From CAZIKF01 sp964539825 (lineage in GTDB: Bacteria; Muiribacteriota; UBA6191), in contig CAZIKF010000069.1 of NCBI GenBank assembly GCA_964539825.1, positions 1 to 13,918 on the forward strand: a stretch of 13,918 nucleotides of DNA, written 5' to 3'. Both the position numbers and the translations under genes were made by a program. The notes beneath the pieces are model-generated. The model was not told the DNA's origin. It made no database searches and saw only the letters and a list, made by a program, of their open reading frames with translations. Within the stretch, counting starts at the first letter, position 1; every line of letters begins with the position of its first letter. Of the stretch, positions 1 to 5,272 are shown piece by piece.

Positions 1-145
1 ATGCGATGGGTAAAAATAATTGTCGCCAGGGTGCAATTCTAATTGACGCTAGACATTTGTCACCATATCAAAGCCTTTCCATACCTGCCCCATCTCATGG
101 GTCCAAAATAAACCATTACTTAAAGTGGCTAAAAGGAGGCTGCTT

Positions 146-258
146 ATACCGAAAAGCAAACGGTATGCCCGTTGTAGGTCCATGACCAAAATAAGCTCAT
201 CGTAGATGAGTAAAGGAATCTACAGATTCCTGGTTTGGCCGGGAATCCGGGCAAACCA
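146..258. repeat. Cluster of consecutive hairpins
   Basis: Within the gene-less first 376 bases there are four inverted repeats in a row. ATACCG (146-151) pairs with CGGTAT (161-166); this competes with AACGG (159-163) pairing CCGTT (169-173). CTCATC/GATGAG (196-201/205-210) has a 3-nt loop. AGGAATC/GATTCCT (214-220/225-231) has a 4-nt loop. GGTTTG/CAAACC (232-237/252-257) encloses a CCGG/CCGG stem. All four named stems are perfect, so this is probably a structured RNA or a DNA cruciform element. No T-run follows, so it is not a simple terminator. It matches no RNA family I recognise. The rest of 1-376 holds nothing else I can support. Confidence 0.5.
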
Positions 259-376
259 AATGCGTTTGGGTATATATTTTCCGGTGGGTTTTAATTTTCA
301 GAAATCTTTGATAATGCAGGTCTTCACGACTATTCGAACAAAATATATCCATTTGGATCATTTTTTGATAGAGGCC

Positions 377-404
377 TAAGGTTTTGGCCAGAAAGTGCCG
401 ATAA
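377..404 (+). promoter_or_regulatory. Sigma-28 (FliA) promoter P1
   Basis: The -35 element TAAGGTTT (377-384) is followed by a 12-nt spacer and a perfect GCCGATAA -10 (397-404). The established FliA consensus is TAAAGTTT, about 11 nt, GCCGATAA. The sequence continues AATACATAGAGAG, closely matching the region downstream of P3, so the start site should lie near 410-412. It drives a leader that ends at a small ORF (667) and a terminator (922-947), not a flagellin. Confidence 0.8.
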
Positions 405-584
405 ATACATAGAGAGACATAGACTGTCTTGATTTTCAAAAAGCGTAGCCTGGTTATAATACTTCAAAAATAGAAGATTATAAGAACTCAGGAAGGCTAT
501 TCCCCCCTAAATCCATCAAAACAGGTTCCAGGTCATATCTGTATCTGTCGATCTGATAACAGAACATATCTGAAAAAGTCAAAA

Positions 585-597
585 ACTGGCCCACAGT
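585..597 (+). promoter_or_regulatory. Leader palindrome ACTG-N5-CAGT, copy 1
   Basis: ACTGGCCCACAGT is an imperfect palindrome with perfect ACTG/CAGT arms. It is conserved 26 nt upstream of the GGA-loop hairpin in this leader and in the one after P3. It could be a short RNA hairpin or a protein-binding site; its role is unknown. Confidence 0.5.
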
Positions 598-623
598 CTA
601 AGAAGATCAGAGGTGTTCTTGAG

Positions 624-661
624 CCCGACATGGATGGTCGGGTGTTGAAACATCAAGGAGG
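624..661 (+). promoter_or_regulatory. CsrA-like two-site leader: GGA-loop hairpin plus SD, copy 1
   Basis: The stem CCCGAC/GTCGGG (624-629/637-642) carries a 7-nt loop, ATGGATG, containing GGA. Twelve nucleotides later comes the strong Shine-Dalgarno AAGGAGG (655-661), itself holding GGA. ACATGGATG resembles the known CsrA consensus ACARGGATG. One GGA in an upstream hairpin loop and one overlapping the SD is the arrangement described for CsrA repression of the Bacillus hag leader. CsrA binding is inferred. Confidence 0.55.
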
Positions 662-666
662 ATGAC

Positions 667-768
667 ATGCTTTTCTACCTTTTTTATTTCCCTTCTGACC
701 ATCCGGTTCTCGATTTTAATCATTTGTACCTAAATTCTGCCAGATCGAAATTCAATGAACTGAAGTGA
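667..768 (+). CDS. Leader small ORF 1 (33 aa)
   Basis: This ORF starts with ATG 5 nt after a near-ideal Shine-Dalgarno (AAGGAGG, 655-661) in a conserved flagellin-type leader. It encodes a 33-residue peptide beginning MLFYLFYF, rich in Phe, Tyr and Leu, and stops at TGA 766-768. A sister ORF with the same start context (ATGCTTTTC) lies at 2169; the peptides share MLF-x-L and little else. The C-terminal codons overlap a large inverted-repeat structure (729-813), so coding and RNA folding compete here. It could be a real small protein, a leader peptide whose translation controls the downstream fold, or the remnant of a flagellin start codon after a deletion, since flagellin 1 also has TTTTC shortly after its ATG. 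I recognise no family. Confidence 0.4.
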   Translation: MLFYLFYFPSDHPVLDFNHLYLNSARSKFNELK

Positions 769-897
769 CCCACTTGCGTTCATTGAAACTAACTTCGCTG
801 CAGAAATTTTAGGTCAGATCAGATCGTAAAGAGACGGAACCACGCCCAGGCAATAAGATATTCCTTGGGAAGGTTTAGGCTTTCTTTACAAGGGCGT
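729..897 (+). ncRNA. Highly structured segment downstream of small ORF 1
   Basis: An outer stem, CCTAAATTCTGC (about 729-740), pairs with GCAGAAATTTTAGG (800-813) with small bulges. It encloses a perfect 10-bp inverted repeat, TTCAATGAAC/GTTCATTGAA (751-760/778-787), which in turn encloses AAGTG/CACTT (763-767/771-775). Downstream, GTAAAGA/TCTTTAC (826-832/883-889) and ACGCCC/GGGCGT (842-847/892-897) interleave as a possible H-type pseudoknot; CCCAGG and CCTTGGG (845-869) offer an alternative hairpin. This fits a folded RNA better than a decayed coding region. It was not folded computationally. Confidence 0.45.
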
Positions 898-921
898 CAA
901 ATACTTAGAGTTTAGCCACTC

Positions 922-947
922 AGGCCCCTCCGGGGGCCTTTTTTTTT
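922..947 (+). terminator. Intrinsic terminator of the orphan leader
   Basis: A 7-bp GC-rich stem, AGGCCCC (922-928) with GGGGCCT (933-939), has a TCCG loop and is followed by an unbroken T-run to 947. This is a textbook rho-independent terminator for plus-strand transcription, closing the P1 transcript. Confidence 0.9.
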
Positions 948-950
948 GTG

Positions 951-1112
951 GTGAGCCGAGACCCGGAATTTCTGGGGTAGCTAGACAGCTGCAAGGTCCA
1001 CTGTTCTGCTTATCCGCCTTGAACGTAGCTGTGCTACGCCCATCGTTGTCTGCACAGACACTGAACCTTTCGCTCGCCCATCTGACCCCAGAAATTCCGG
1101 GCCTCGACTCAC
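951..1112. mobile_element. 162-bp palindromic MITE/REP-like element
   Basis: The ends form a 28-nt inverted repeat with two mismatches: 951-978 (GTGAGCCGAGACCCGGAATT and on) against 1085-1112. Imperfect complementarity continues inward (AGGTCCACTGT against its partner AGGTTCAGTGT). The exact centre is a perfect CGTAGC-TGT-GCTACG hairpin (1024-1038), so the whole element folds into one long hairpin. It carries no ORF and begins three bases after the terminator T-run. A non-autonomous mobile element or a REP-like extragenic palindrome is likely. I see no clear target-site duplication. Confidence 0.6.
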
Positions 1113-1168
1113 TCTATAGATTCTTGTAGACGAGGGTGTGATACTGTTAGCAGTTTTGTCGTCACAGC

Positions 1169-1396
1169 TTAATTGGTGATCACTTCTTGAACGATACGAA
1201 TCCCAAACTGCACTACTTCAGTTCCACGAATCCAGGCACTAGATTTCGTCCTTGTTTTCTTACTGGAATTGCCTCCTTGGCACATAACACTAGAGCCGCC
1301 GAATTCGTTTACTGGAGCCTGAAAATTGTGTAGTGAATTTGGCTCGTGGGCCGGGTTAACGGGGGCACTCCTGCTAAGTTTCTTGGGAGAAGACAA
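1169..1396 (-). pseudogene. Possible remnant of a formylglycine-generating-enzyme (SUMF1)-like gene
   Basis: A 75-codon minus-strand frame starting at TTG (1396), with a stop just upstream in frame. The translation contains NPAHEPNSL, then FGGSSVMC about 15 residues on, and ends near QFGIRIV. The order NP-x-EP, GGS, then a terminal FG(I/F)R-V resembles the C-terminal part of SUMF1/FGE-type domains, which typically carry an RGGSW motif and end in GFR. A complete domain of that family is much longer (roughly 200 residues or more), so this would be a truncated 3' fragment. There is no good ribosome-binding site. It lies next to the palindromic element, in a stretch that looks like insertion debris. 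The similarity is judged from memory of the family and could be chance. Confidence 0.3.
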
Positions 1397-1416
1397 AAGG
1401 GGATTTTAGAAAAAAT

Positions 1417-1444
1417 TAATGTCATGGTTTGATCTTGCCGATAA
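1417..1444 (+). promoter_or_regulatory. Sigma-28 (FliA) promoter P2
   Basis: TAATGTCA (1417-1424), a 12-nt spacer and a perfect GCCGATAA (1437-1444). The downstream CTATAGTG parallels the GAATAGTG that follows the flagellin 2 promoter. No flagellin or small ORF follows closely; a hairpin at 1516-1546 may end a transcript of only about 100 nt. Confidence 0.65.
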
Positions 1445-1479
1445 CTATAGTGATTCTCTTTAAGGTTTCCTAGTTTTTG

Positions 1480-1492
1480 ACTGTGGCCCAGT
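1480..1492 (+). promoter_or_regulatory. Leader palindrome ACTG-N5-CAGT, copy 2
   Basis: ACTGTGGCCCAGT, 35 nt after the P2 -10 element, is the exact reverse complement of the copies at 2087 and 2428. Because the motif is nearly palindromic, this may be the same site in either orientation. Confidence 0.5.
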
Positions 1493-1515
1493 ATGAAAAC
1501 CAGGATCTTCCAAGC

Positions 1516-1546
1516 AAAGGCCCTTGGTATTTACCATAGGGTCTTT
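1516..1546 (+). terminator. Terminator-like hairpin after P2
   Basis: AAAGGCCCTTGGT (1516-1528) pairs with ACCATAGGGTCTTT (1533-1546) through a 13-bp stem with one bulged T and one G-T pair, closed by an ATTT loop. Only TTT follows before mixed sequence, so it is weaker than the terminator at 922. Together with P2 it outlines a candidate small RNA of about 95-100 nt. Confidence 0.4.
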
Positions 1547-1877
1547 ACTACATATAAGAGCCTGATTTCTTACCGTATTTCCCCTCCAGTTCCCTTGAAG
1601 TACTCTCTTCCGATTTTAAAATTTAAGGATATAGGTCGATAATCTTCTCTAGAGAATCGTTGCCTTTGGGGCAGAGCCAGCAAAAACCACGGTCCACGAA
1701 GTTTTCGCAGATGGCTCAGAACCCGGATTGAATTAGGCAGCATAATATTTAAACTGGGAGATCCGTGATGGAAGCACTTTTTCCTTAATTTTCTGGCCCT
1801 TCGGGACTTTCTAAACCCTTTCTTTTCATCCTGCAACAACACAAAACCTATTCATACAGGTTTGGATAAGAAATGAC
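1547..1877. other. Gap without supported gene
   Basis: No convincing gene is seen here. A 90-codon minus-strand frame (1570-1842) has a basic, low-conviction translation and no family resemblance. The one notable element is an inverted repeat, AAACCT/AGGTTT (1844-1849/1858-1863), which ends 14 bp upstream of the P3 -35 and could be an operator. Confidence 0.4.
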
Positions 1878-1905
1878 TAAAGTTCCGGGAAGAAAATGCC
1901 GATAA
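1878..1905 (+). promoter_or_regulatory. Sigma-28 (FliA) promoter P3, probable flagellin 1 promoter
   Basis: TAAAGTTC (1878-1885), a 12-nt spacer and a perfect GCCGATAA (1898-1905), seven of eight consensus bases at -35. This is the best FliA site in the window. No other GCCGATAA-like element occurs between here and flagellin 1, so that gene should have a 5' UTR of about 600 nt containing a complete second leader and a small ORF. Confidence 0.85.
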
Positions 1906-2086
1906 ATAGATAGAGAGGAAAAAATCCTGTTCTTCAAAATAAAATGGCACCTAGTCATTTTAGCCTAAAAAGCGAAGAAAATAAGAGATAATCCTCCTCA
2001 ACTCCCCCCAGTCCAAGCTTAGCAGGTTCTAAAGTCTATCTCTGCGTGCCGATGAGCATAAGTGAATACATTCGGAAAAATTCAAA

Positions 2087-2099
2087 ACTGGGCCACAGT
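2087..2099 (+). promoter_or_regulatory. Leader palindrome ACTG-N5-CAGT, copy 3
   Basis: ACTGGGCCACAGT lies 181 nt after the -10 of P3 and 26 nt before the GGA-loop hairpin, nearly the same spacing as copy 1 (180 and 26 nt). Confidence 0.5.
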
Positions 2100-2125
2100 C
2101 GAAAGAAACCGAAGGTGTTCTAAAG

Positions 2126-2163
2126 CCTGACAAGGACGGTTAGGTGCGAAAACATCAAGGAGG
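2126..2163 (+). promoter_or_regulatory. CsrA-like two-site leader: GGA-loop hairpin plus SD, copy 2
   Basis: The stem CCTGAC/GTTAGG (2126-2131/2139-2144) carries the 7-nt loop AAGGACG, giving ACAAGGACG, close to the CsrA consensus ACARGGATG. Compared with copy 1, one C-G pair has become T-A and one G-C pair has become G-T, so pairing is preserved. The SD AAGGAGG (2157-2163) follows after 12 nt, the same spacing as copy 1. Confidence 0.6.
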
Positions 2164-2168
2164 ATGAC

Positions 2169-2255
2169 ATGCTTTTCAACCTGATTCACTTTTCTCCACC
2201 TTTCCACAAGGTTCCCCATATTTTTCTATTGCGTAGGTGGCGTCGCGCCAGCTAA
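2169..2255 (+). CDS. Leader small ORF 2 (28 aa)
   Basis: ATG lies 5 nt after AAGGAGG (2157-2163), in a start context identical to small ORF 1 (AAGGAGGATGACATGCTTTTC apart from what follows). The 28-residue product begins MLFNLIHF, is hydrophobic at first and ends in a basic tail (RRWRRAS). The stop TAA (2253-2255) falls just after a perfect TGGCG/CGCCA hairpin (2238-2250). It lies in the apparent 5' UTR of flagellin 1, 265 nt upstream of that gene's start, so its translation could influence folding of the downstream leader. It is either a small protein, a regulatory leader peptide, or the truncated start of a lost flagellin. I recognise no family. Confidence 0.4.
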   Translation: MLFNLIHFSPPFHKVPHIFLLRRWRRAS

Positions 2256-2387
2256 GCGAGTTCTATTAGAATCTCGTAAGGTCCGCACGAACTCGCAGGA
2301 ACGCGGTTTTGTCTATCGCTTCTTCACCACGAGAACTTTGAGATAGATCGGACTAGAAAAAAATGGGGAACCGGGAGCACCGCTCCC
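2238..2387 (+). promoter_or_regulatory. Inter-leader hairpins
   Basis: There are three structures between small ORF 2 and the last leader copy. TGGCG/CGCCA spans 2238-2250. GCGAGTTC (2256-2263) pairs with GAACTCGC (2289-2296) and competes with a local hairpin inside 2257-2276, so the two are mutually exclusive. A perfect GGGAGC-ACC-GCTCCC hairpin spans 2373-2387. None has a T-run on the plus strand, so read-through into flagellin 1 is expected unless a factor intervenes. The alternative pairing is attenuator-like in form only. Confidence 0.4.
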
Positions 2388-2427
2388 ATGTCCTTTGAAG
2401 ACTTAACAAAAGTCGAGGTACTGAAAA

Positions 2428-2440
2428 ACTGGGCCACAGT
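2428..2440 (+). promoter_or_regulatory. Leader palindrome ACTG-N5-CAGT, copy 4
   Basis: ACTGGGCCACAGT is identical to copy 3 and lies 32 nt before the GGA-loop hairpin of flagellin 1. Confidence 0.5.
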
Positions 2441-2472
2441 CACAGCTCACCTCGCTGGTAATTATAAACTTT

Positions 2473-2513
2473 GCCGCCATGGATGGCTGGCTAAAAGAAA
2501 CCCATCAAGGAGG
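2473..2513 (+). promoter_or_regulatory. CsrA-like two-site leader of flagellin 1, copy 3
   Basis: GCC-GCCA (2473-2479) pairs with TGGC-T-GGC (2484-2491) in a 7-bp stem with one bulged T; the loop is TGGA. The SD AAGGAGG (2507-2513) lies 15 nt on and sets the flagellin start at ATG 2521, 7 nt downstream. The stem sequence differs from copies 1 and 2, but the GGA loop and its position before the SD are kept, which suggests the structure is selected. Confidence 0.6.
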
Positions 2514-2520
2514 ATGGTTC

Positions 2521-5184
2521 ATGGAAGGTTTTCGAATCAACACCAATGTGAATGCCCTGGTTGCCAACGGCAATTTGAGGCAAAGTCAAAGTGGACTCTC
2601 GAAGTCCATTGAAAGACTCTCTTCAGGACTCAAGATCAATCGAGGGGCTGATGATGCCGCTGGTTTGACAGTGTCCGAGAAACTGAGAGGTCAAATCACA
2701 GGTCTGTCCAGGGGTATCGCAAATGCCCAGGATGCGACTTCACTCATTCAAACTGCAGAAGGGGCTCTTAATGAAGATCACTCCATCTTAAATAGAATGA
2801 GGGAACTCTCCATCCAGGCACAGTCCGATGCATTGACTTCCGGAGATCGGCTTGAGATTCAGAAGGAAGTTGACCAGCTTGTCGAGGAAATTGACCGTAT
2901 TGCTGAAACCACCGAGTTCAATACCAAGAAGACGCTCGATGGCAGTATGGCAGCTCTGGTGTCCACCGATCATAGTGATCTGACGGTACATCAGACCGGA
3001 CTTGATACCGTCGCGGCTGGTGACTACACAGTAAGCGTGACAAAGGAAGAATCAGGAATCCGCCAGATCCAAATGTCTGGAATCCAAAGAGATGAAACAT
3101 CAGGAAATGTAGCAGGACTATCCACCAAGCTCGGAAAGCTTGAGAGTATGGATGATCTGGCCGGAAACGACAGGTTGGAAGCTCCCCAAACTCTGACGCT
3201 CAAAGGGAATGGATTGACCGCTGAAGTGATCATGTCCAGTGATCAAACCGTAGAGGAATTTGCTAATAAGGTAGAGGAGGCAGTCACTAAGGAGGCTGCT
3301 GACGGAGGTCTCGGTCTTGAGGGCTCCACCTTTGCGTTTAACGCTAGTAATGGCCAATTTGTTTATGAATCTGGTCGCGATGGCACCCTTGGAGAACTAT
3401 CCTTTGGGGGGGACGAGGGGATCCTTAAGGCTTTGGCCATGCAGGAAACCGTCGCATCCGAAGATTCGGCCTTCAAAGTGACGGCAACCTCAGTGGGAAT
3501 AGCTACACCCACGACCGTATCCGAGAACACAACCAACACTCGAACATCGGGTGTCATTGGCGGACTTGATCTCCAATTTGAGCTTTCTTCCGAGGCACGT
3601 TTAGATGGTTCGGTGGCGGCAACAGATGCGATTACTATCGCGGGAAACAACGTTGTCTTCACCTTTCATGATACGAACGCGGAGGATAACGGGCAGGCAG
3701 TTGGAAGCATGAGTACTGCAGTAACCGTTACCCTGACTCGAAGTAGGACCTATACAACAGCATCGATCTCTACCATGATCAATAATGCTGTCGGCTCTGC
3801 TAACGATGCAGGCAATGCGTTGACCAGAACAACTACATCTACAGGGATGCAGAATCCCGGTGTGACCGCCAGTTTTGACGGCTATAACCTGGTTCTGACT
3901 TCTGCCATATCTGGAACCACTGGTGAGATCTCCATTGCGGGAAATCAGGCAGCTCTCGATGTCATGGGAATCGTAGATGGAAAGACAACTGGTGGGGGAG
4001 GAATCGGTGCTACCATCACAGGTACTGCCGACATTTCCCAGGGAATTGTCATTAATGGAACCGGAATTTTAAATATTAGTGTTGGAGATGGAGACTTTAA
4101 CATCAATACCGGAACTCCAAGTACTGCAGTTTCTGCTGGTGGAGACATCACTTTTAACAGAGGGGTGCAGATTTCTGCCACCTCGGTAGTGAATACCTTC
4201 AATAGCTATTTTTCCCAGAACAATGTCAAGGCAGAGGCAATTCAGACCTCGGATGGAAAGCTTGAGATTCGATCCACCGAAACCGGTGGAGATTCCAAGA
4301 TTTCGATTTCTTCCGGGGCCGGTGAGTCGATGGCTAACCTGGGATTTGTGGATGGGCAGAATAACATTGGCACCGGTGGAAACGCGGCGGTTTTCACAGG
4401 AAACACGGCCTCGGCACAATCCACTCAGGCGTTTACACTTGATCAGACCTATCGTTTCACCGTCACAGATAAAGACGGTGCTACAACAGATACGATCATG
4501 ATGGGAACCAATAACATTGTTTCTTCTTCAGAATCATTCTCGATTTCCAAGGAAGCCGTGACCTCGATTCTCAATGGAAGCAATCTGAATACTACCGACG
4601 TGGATTTCGCGATCGATGCCGGTAATCGATTGGATTTCTTTTCCAAGTCATCGGGCGAGGAATCCCGTGTAGTTCTCTCTGTCTCCAACAATGGGCAATT
4701 CCAGACCACCGGGCGCACAACCTTCGGTCAGGATTTCCAGAGTTCGGACCAGGGACGGGGAAAGACTGAGTTTGATGTGCATGTGACTGATAAGACTCTG
4801 CGATTTGAAACCGGTGCTAACCAGCAGCAGTTTCACCAATTTCAGATTCGTAACGCCACTGCGGACTCCCTTGGTCTAAAAGGAACGGACGTCACGAATA
4901 TCAATGCGGCGACCGATGCACTAGGGAAAATTGATGATGCTATTCAGGCGGTTTCTTCTGAGCGATCCAAACTAGGAGCAGTTCAGAATAGATTGAGTGC
5001 CACCATCAATAACACAACCGTATCCCATGCAAATCTATCTAGCTTTGAGTCTTCAATTCGCGATGTAGATTTGGCCAAGGAAACGGTGGAATTCACCAGG
5101 AGACAGATTCTGACTCAGGCTGGGACCGCGCAGCTCGCCCAGGCTAAGGCAATTCCACAAGGAGGTTTACAGCTCCTCGGATAA
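2521..5184 (+). CDS. Giant flagellin 1
   Basis: Filament flagellin of 887 residues, against about 270-500 for most. ATG 2521 is chosen because AAGGAGG lies 7 nt upstream and the protein then begins MEGFRINTNVNAL, the usual flagellin start; the frame stays open upstream to 2479 without a ribosome-binding site. Residues 1-142 form the conserved D0/D1 N-terminal domain (SIERLSSGLKINRGADDAAG, then MRELSIQA near 93-100). The last 85 or so residues form the C-terminal domain (SSFESSIRDVDLAKE, ending LQLLG). The 650 residues between are Thr/Ser/Gly/Asn-rich and look like several Flagellin_IN-type modules, each a helix followed by a strand such as GKLEIRSTETGGDSKISIS. I see no cysteine. Expression is likely from P3 through the long leader. 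The product is exported by the flagellar type III system; the surface domain may be glycosylated. Confidence 0.95.
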   Translation: MEGFRINTNVNALVANGNLRQSQSGLSKSIERLSSGLKINRGADDAAGLTVSEKLRGQITGLSRGIANAQDATSLIQTAEGALNEDHSILNRMRELSIQAQSDALTSGDRLEIQKEVDQLVEEIDRIAETTEFNTKKTLDGSMAALVSTDHSDLTVHQTGLDTVAAGDYTVSVTKEESGIRQIQMSGIQRDETSGNVAGLSTKLGKLESMDDLAGNDRLEAPQTLTLKGNGLTAEVIMSSDQTVEEFANKVEEAVTKEAADGGLGLEGSTFAFNASNGQFVYESGRDGTLGELSFGGDEGILKALAMQETVASEDSAFKVTATSVGIATPTTVSENTTNTRTSGVIGGLDLQFELSSEARLDGSVAATDAITIAGNNVVFTFHDTNAEDNGQAVGSMSTAVTVTLTRSRTYTTASISTMINNAVGSANDAGNALTRTTTSTGMQNPGVTASFDGYNLVLTSAISGTTGEISIAGNQAALDVMGIVDGKTTGGGGIGATITGTADISQGIVINGTGILNISVGDGDFNINTGTPSTAVSAGGDITFNRGVQISATSVVNTFNSYFSQNNVKAEAIQTSDGKLEIRSTETGGDSKISISSGAGESMANLGFVDGQNNIGTGGNAAVFTGNTASAQSTQAFTLDQTYRFTVTDKDGATTDTIMMGTNNIVSSSESFSISKEAVTSILNGSNLNTTDVDFAIDAGNRLDFFSKSSGEESRVVLSVSNNGQFQTTGRTTFGQDFQSSDQGRGKTEFDVHVTDKTLRFETGANQQQFHQFQIRNATADSLGLKGTDVTNINAATDALGKIDDAIQAVSSERSKLGAVQNRLSATINNTTVSHANLSSFESSIRDVDLAKETVEFTRRQILTQAGTAQLAQAKAIPQGGLQLLG

Positions 5185-5201
5185 GAGCGGCACTCACATA
5201 C

Positions 5202-5244
5202 CTTATAGAAAAAGGGGCCCCTTCGGGGGCTCTTTTTCTATAAG
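5202..5244. terminator. Bidirectional intrinsic terminator, flagellin 1 / pruA
   Basis: A near-perfect stem of about 20 bp, CTTATAGAAAAAG (5202-5214) with CTTTTTCTATAAG (5232-5244), is capped by GCCCC-TTCG-GGGGC with one bulge. The T5 tract in the right arm serves plus transcripts and the A5 tract in the left arm serves minus transcripts. It lies between the convergent flagellin 1 and pruA genes. Confidence 0.85.
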
Positions 5245-5272
5245 TGTGAATTGAAGTTTGCCTCCCTGGCTC

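Larger units (their letters stand above)
411..948 (+). ncRNA. Orphan flagellin-type leader transcript
   Basis: This is the predicted transcript from P1 to its intrinsic terminator, about 540 nt. Its first 260 nt align by eye with the leader downstream of P3: a shared start region (GATAAATA-ATAGAGAG), a shared TCCCCCC / CAGGTTC block, the ACTG...CAGT palindrome, the GGA-loop hairpin and the sequence CATCAAGGAGGATGACATGC. The distance from the -10 to the small ORF start is 262 nt here and 263 nt after P3. Where a flagellin would be expected there is only a 33-codon ORF followed by a strongly self-complementary stretch. It may be a relic of a deleted flagellin gene, or a functional small RNA co-expressed with flagellins. 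Confidence 0.55.

Noticed and set aside
121..148. TAAAGTGG followed by GCTTATAC as another sigma-28 promoter.
   Set aside because: The -10 matches GCCGATAA poorly, unlike the four perfect sites, and no leader follows.
6..185. A 59-codon plus-strand ORF from ATG 6 to TGA 183.
   Set aside because: No ribosome-binding site can be seen at the window edge, no family resemblance, and its 3' part overlaps a hairpin; could be chance or the tail of an upstream gene.
197..439. 80-codon minus-strand frame upstream of and across promoter P1.
   Set aside because: It covers three hairpins and the sigma-28 promoter and resembles nothing.
842..885. Partial resemblance of GCCCAGGC...ATTCC...AGGTTTA to the 3' end of flagellin 1, suggesting a flagellin tail remnant.
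   Set aside because: Only short blocks match, the reading frame is not kept and the same bases take part in hairpins; too weak to claim.
146..948. CRISPR array or tRNA/tmRNA in the structured upstream region.
   Set aside because: The hairpins are all different in sequence with no regular repeat-spacer pattern, and no tRNA-like acceptor or CCA end is seen.
1570..1842. 90-codon minus-strand frame with a basic product.
   Set aside because: No family resemblance, no convincing start signal, and low-complexity basic composition; treated as non-coding.
2388..2612. 74-codon plus-strand ORF starting after the GGGAGC hairpin and overlapping the flagellin 1 start out of frame.
   Set aside because: No Shine-Dalgarno before ATG 2388 and it runs through the conserved leader and into flagellin 1; better explained as a shadow.
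3363..4839. Numerous long minus-strand frames inside flagellin 1, and similar plus-strand frames inside flagellins 2 and 3.
   Set aside because: Shadows produced by the Thr/Ser/Gly-rich coding sequence; no start signals and no independent resemblance.
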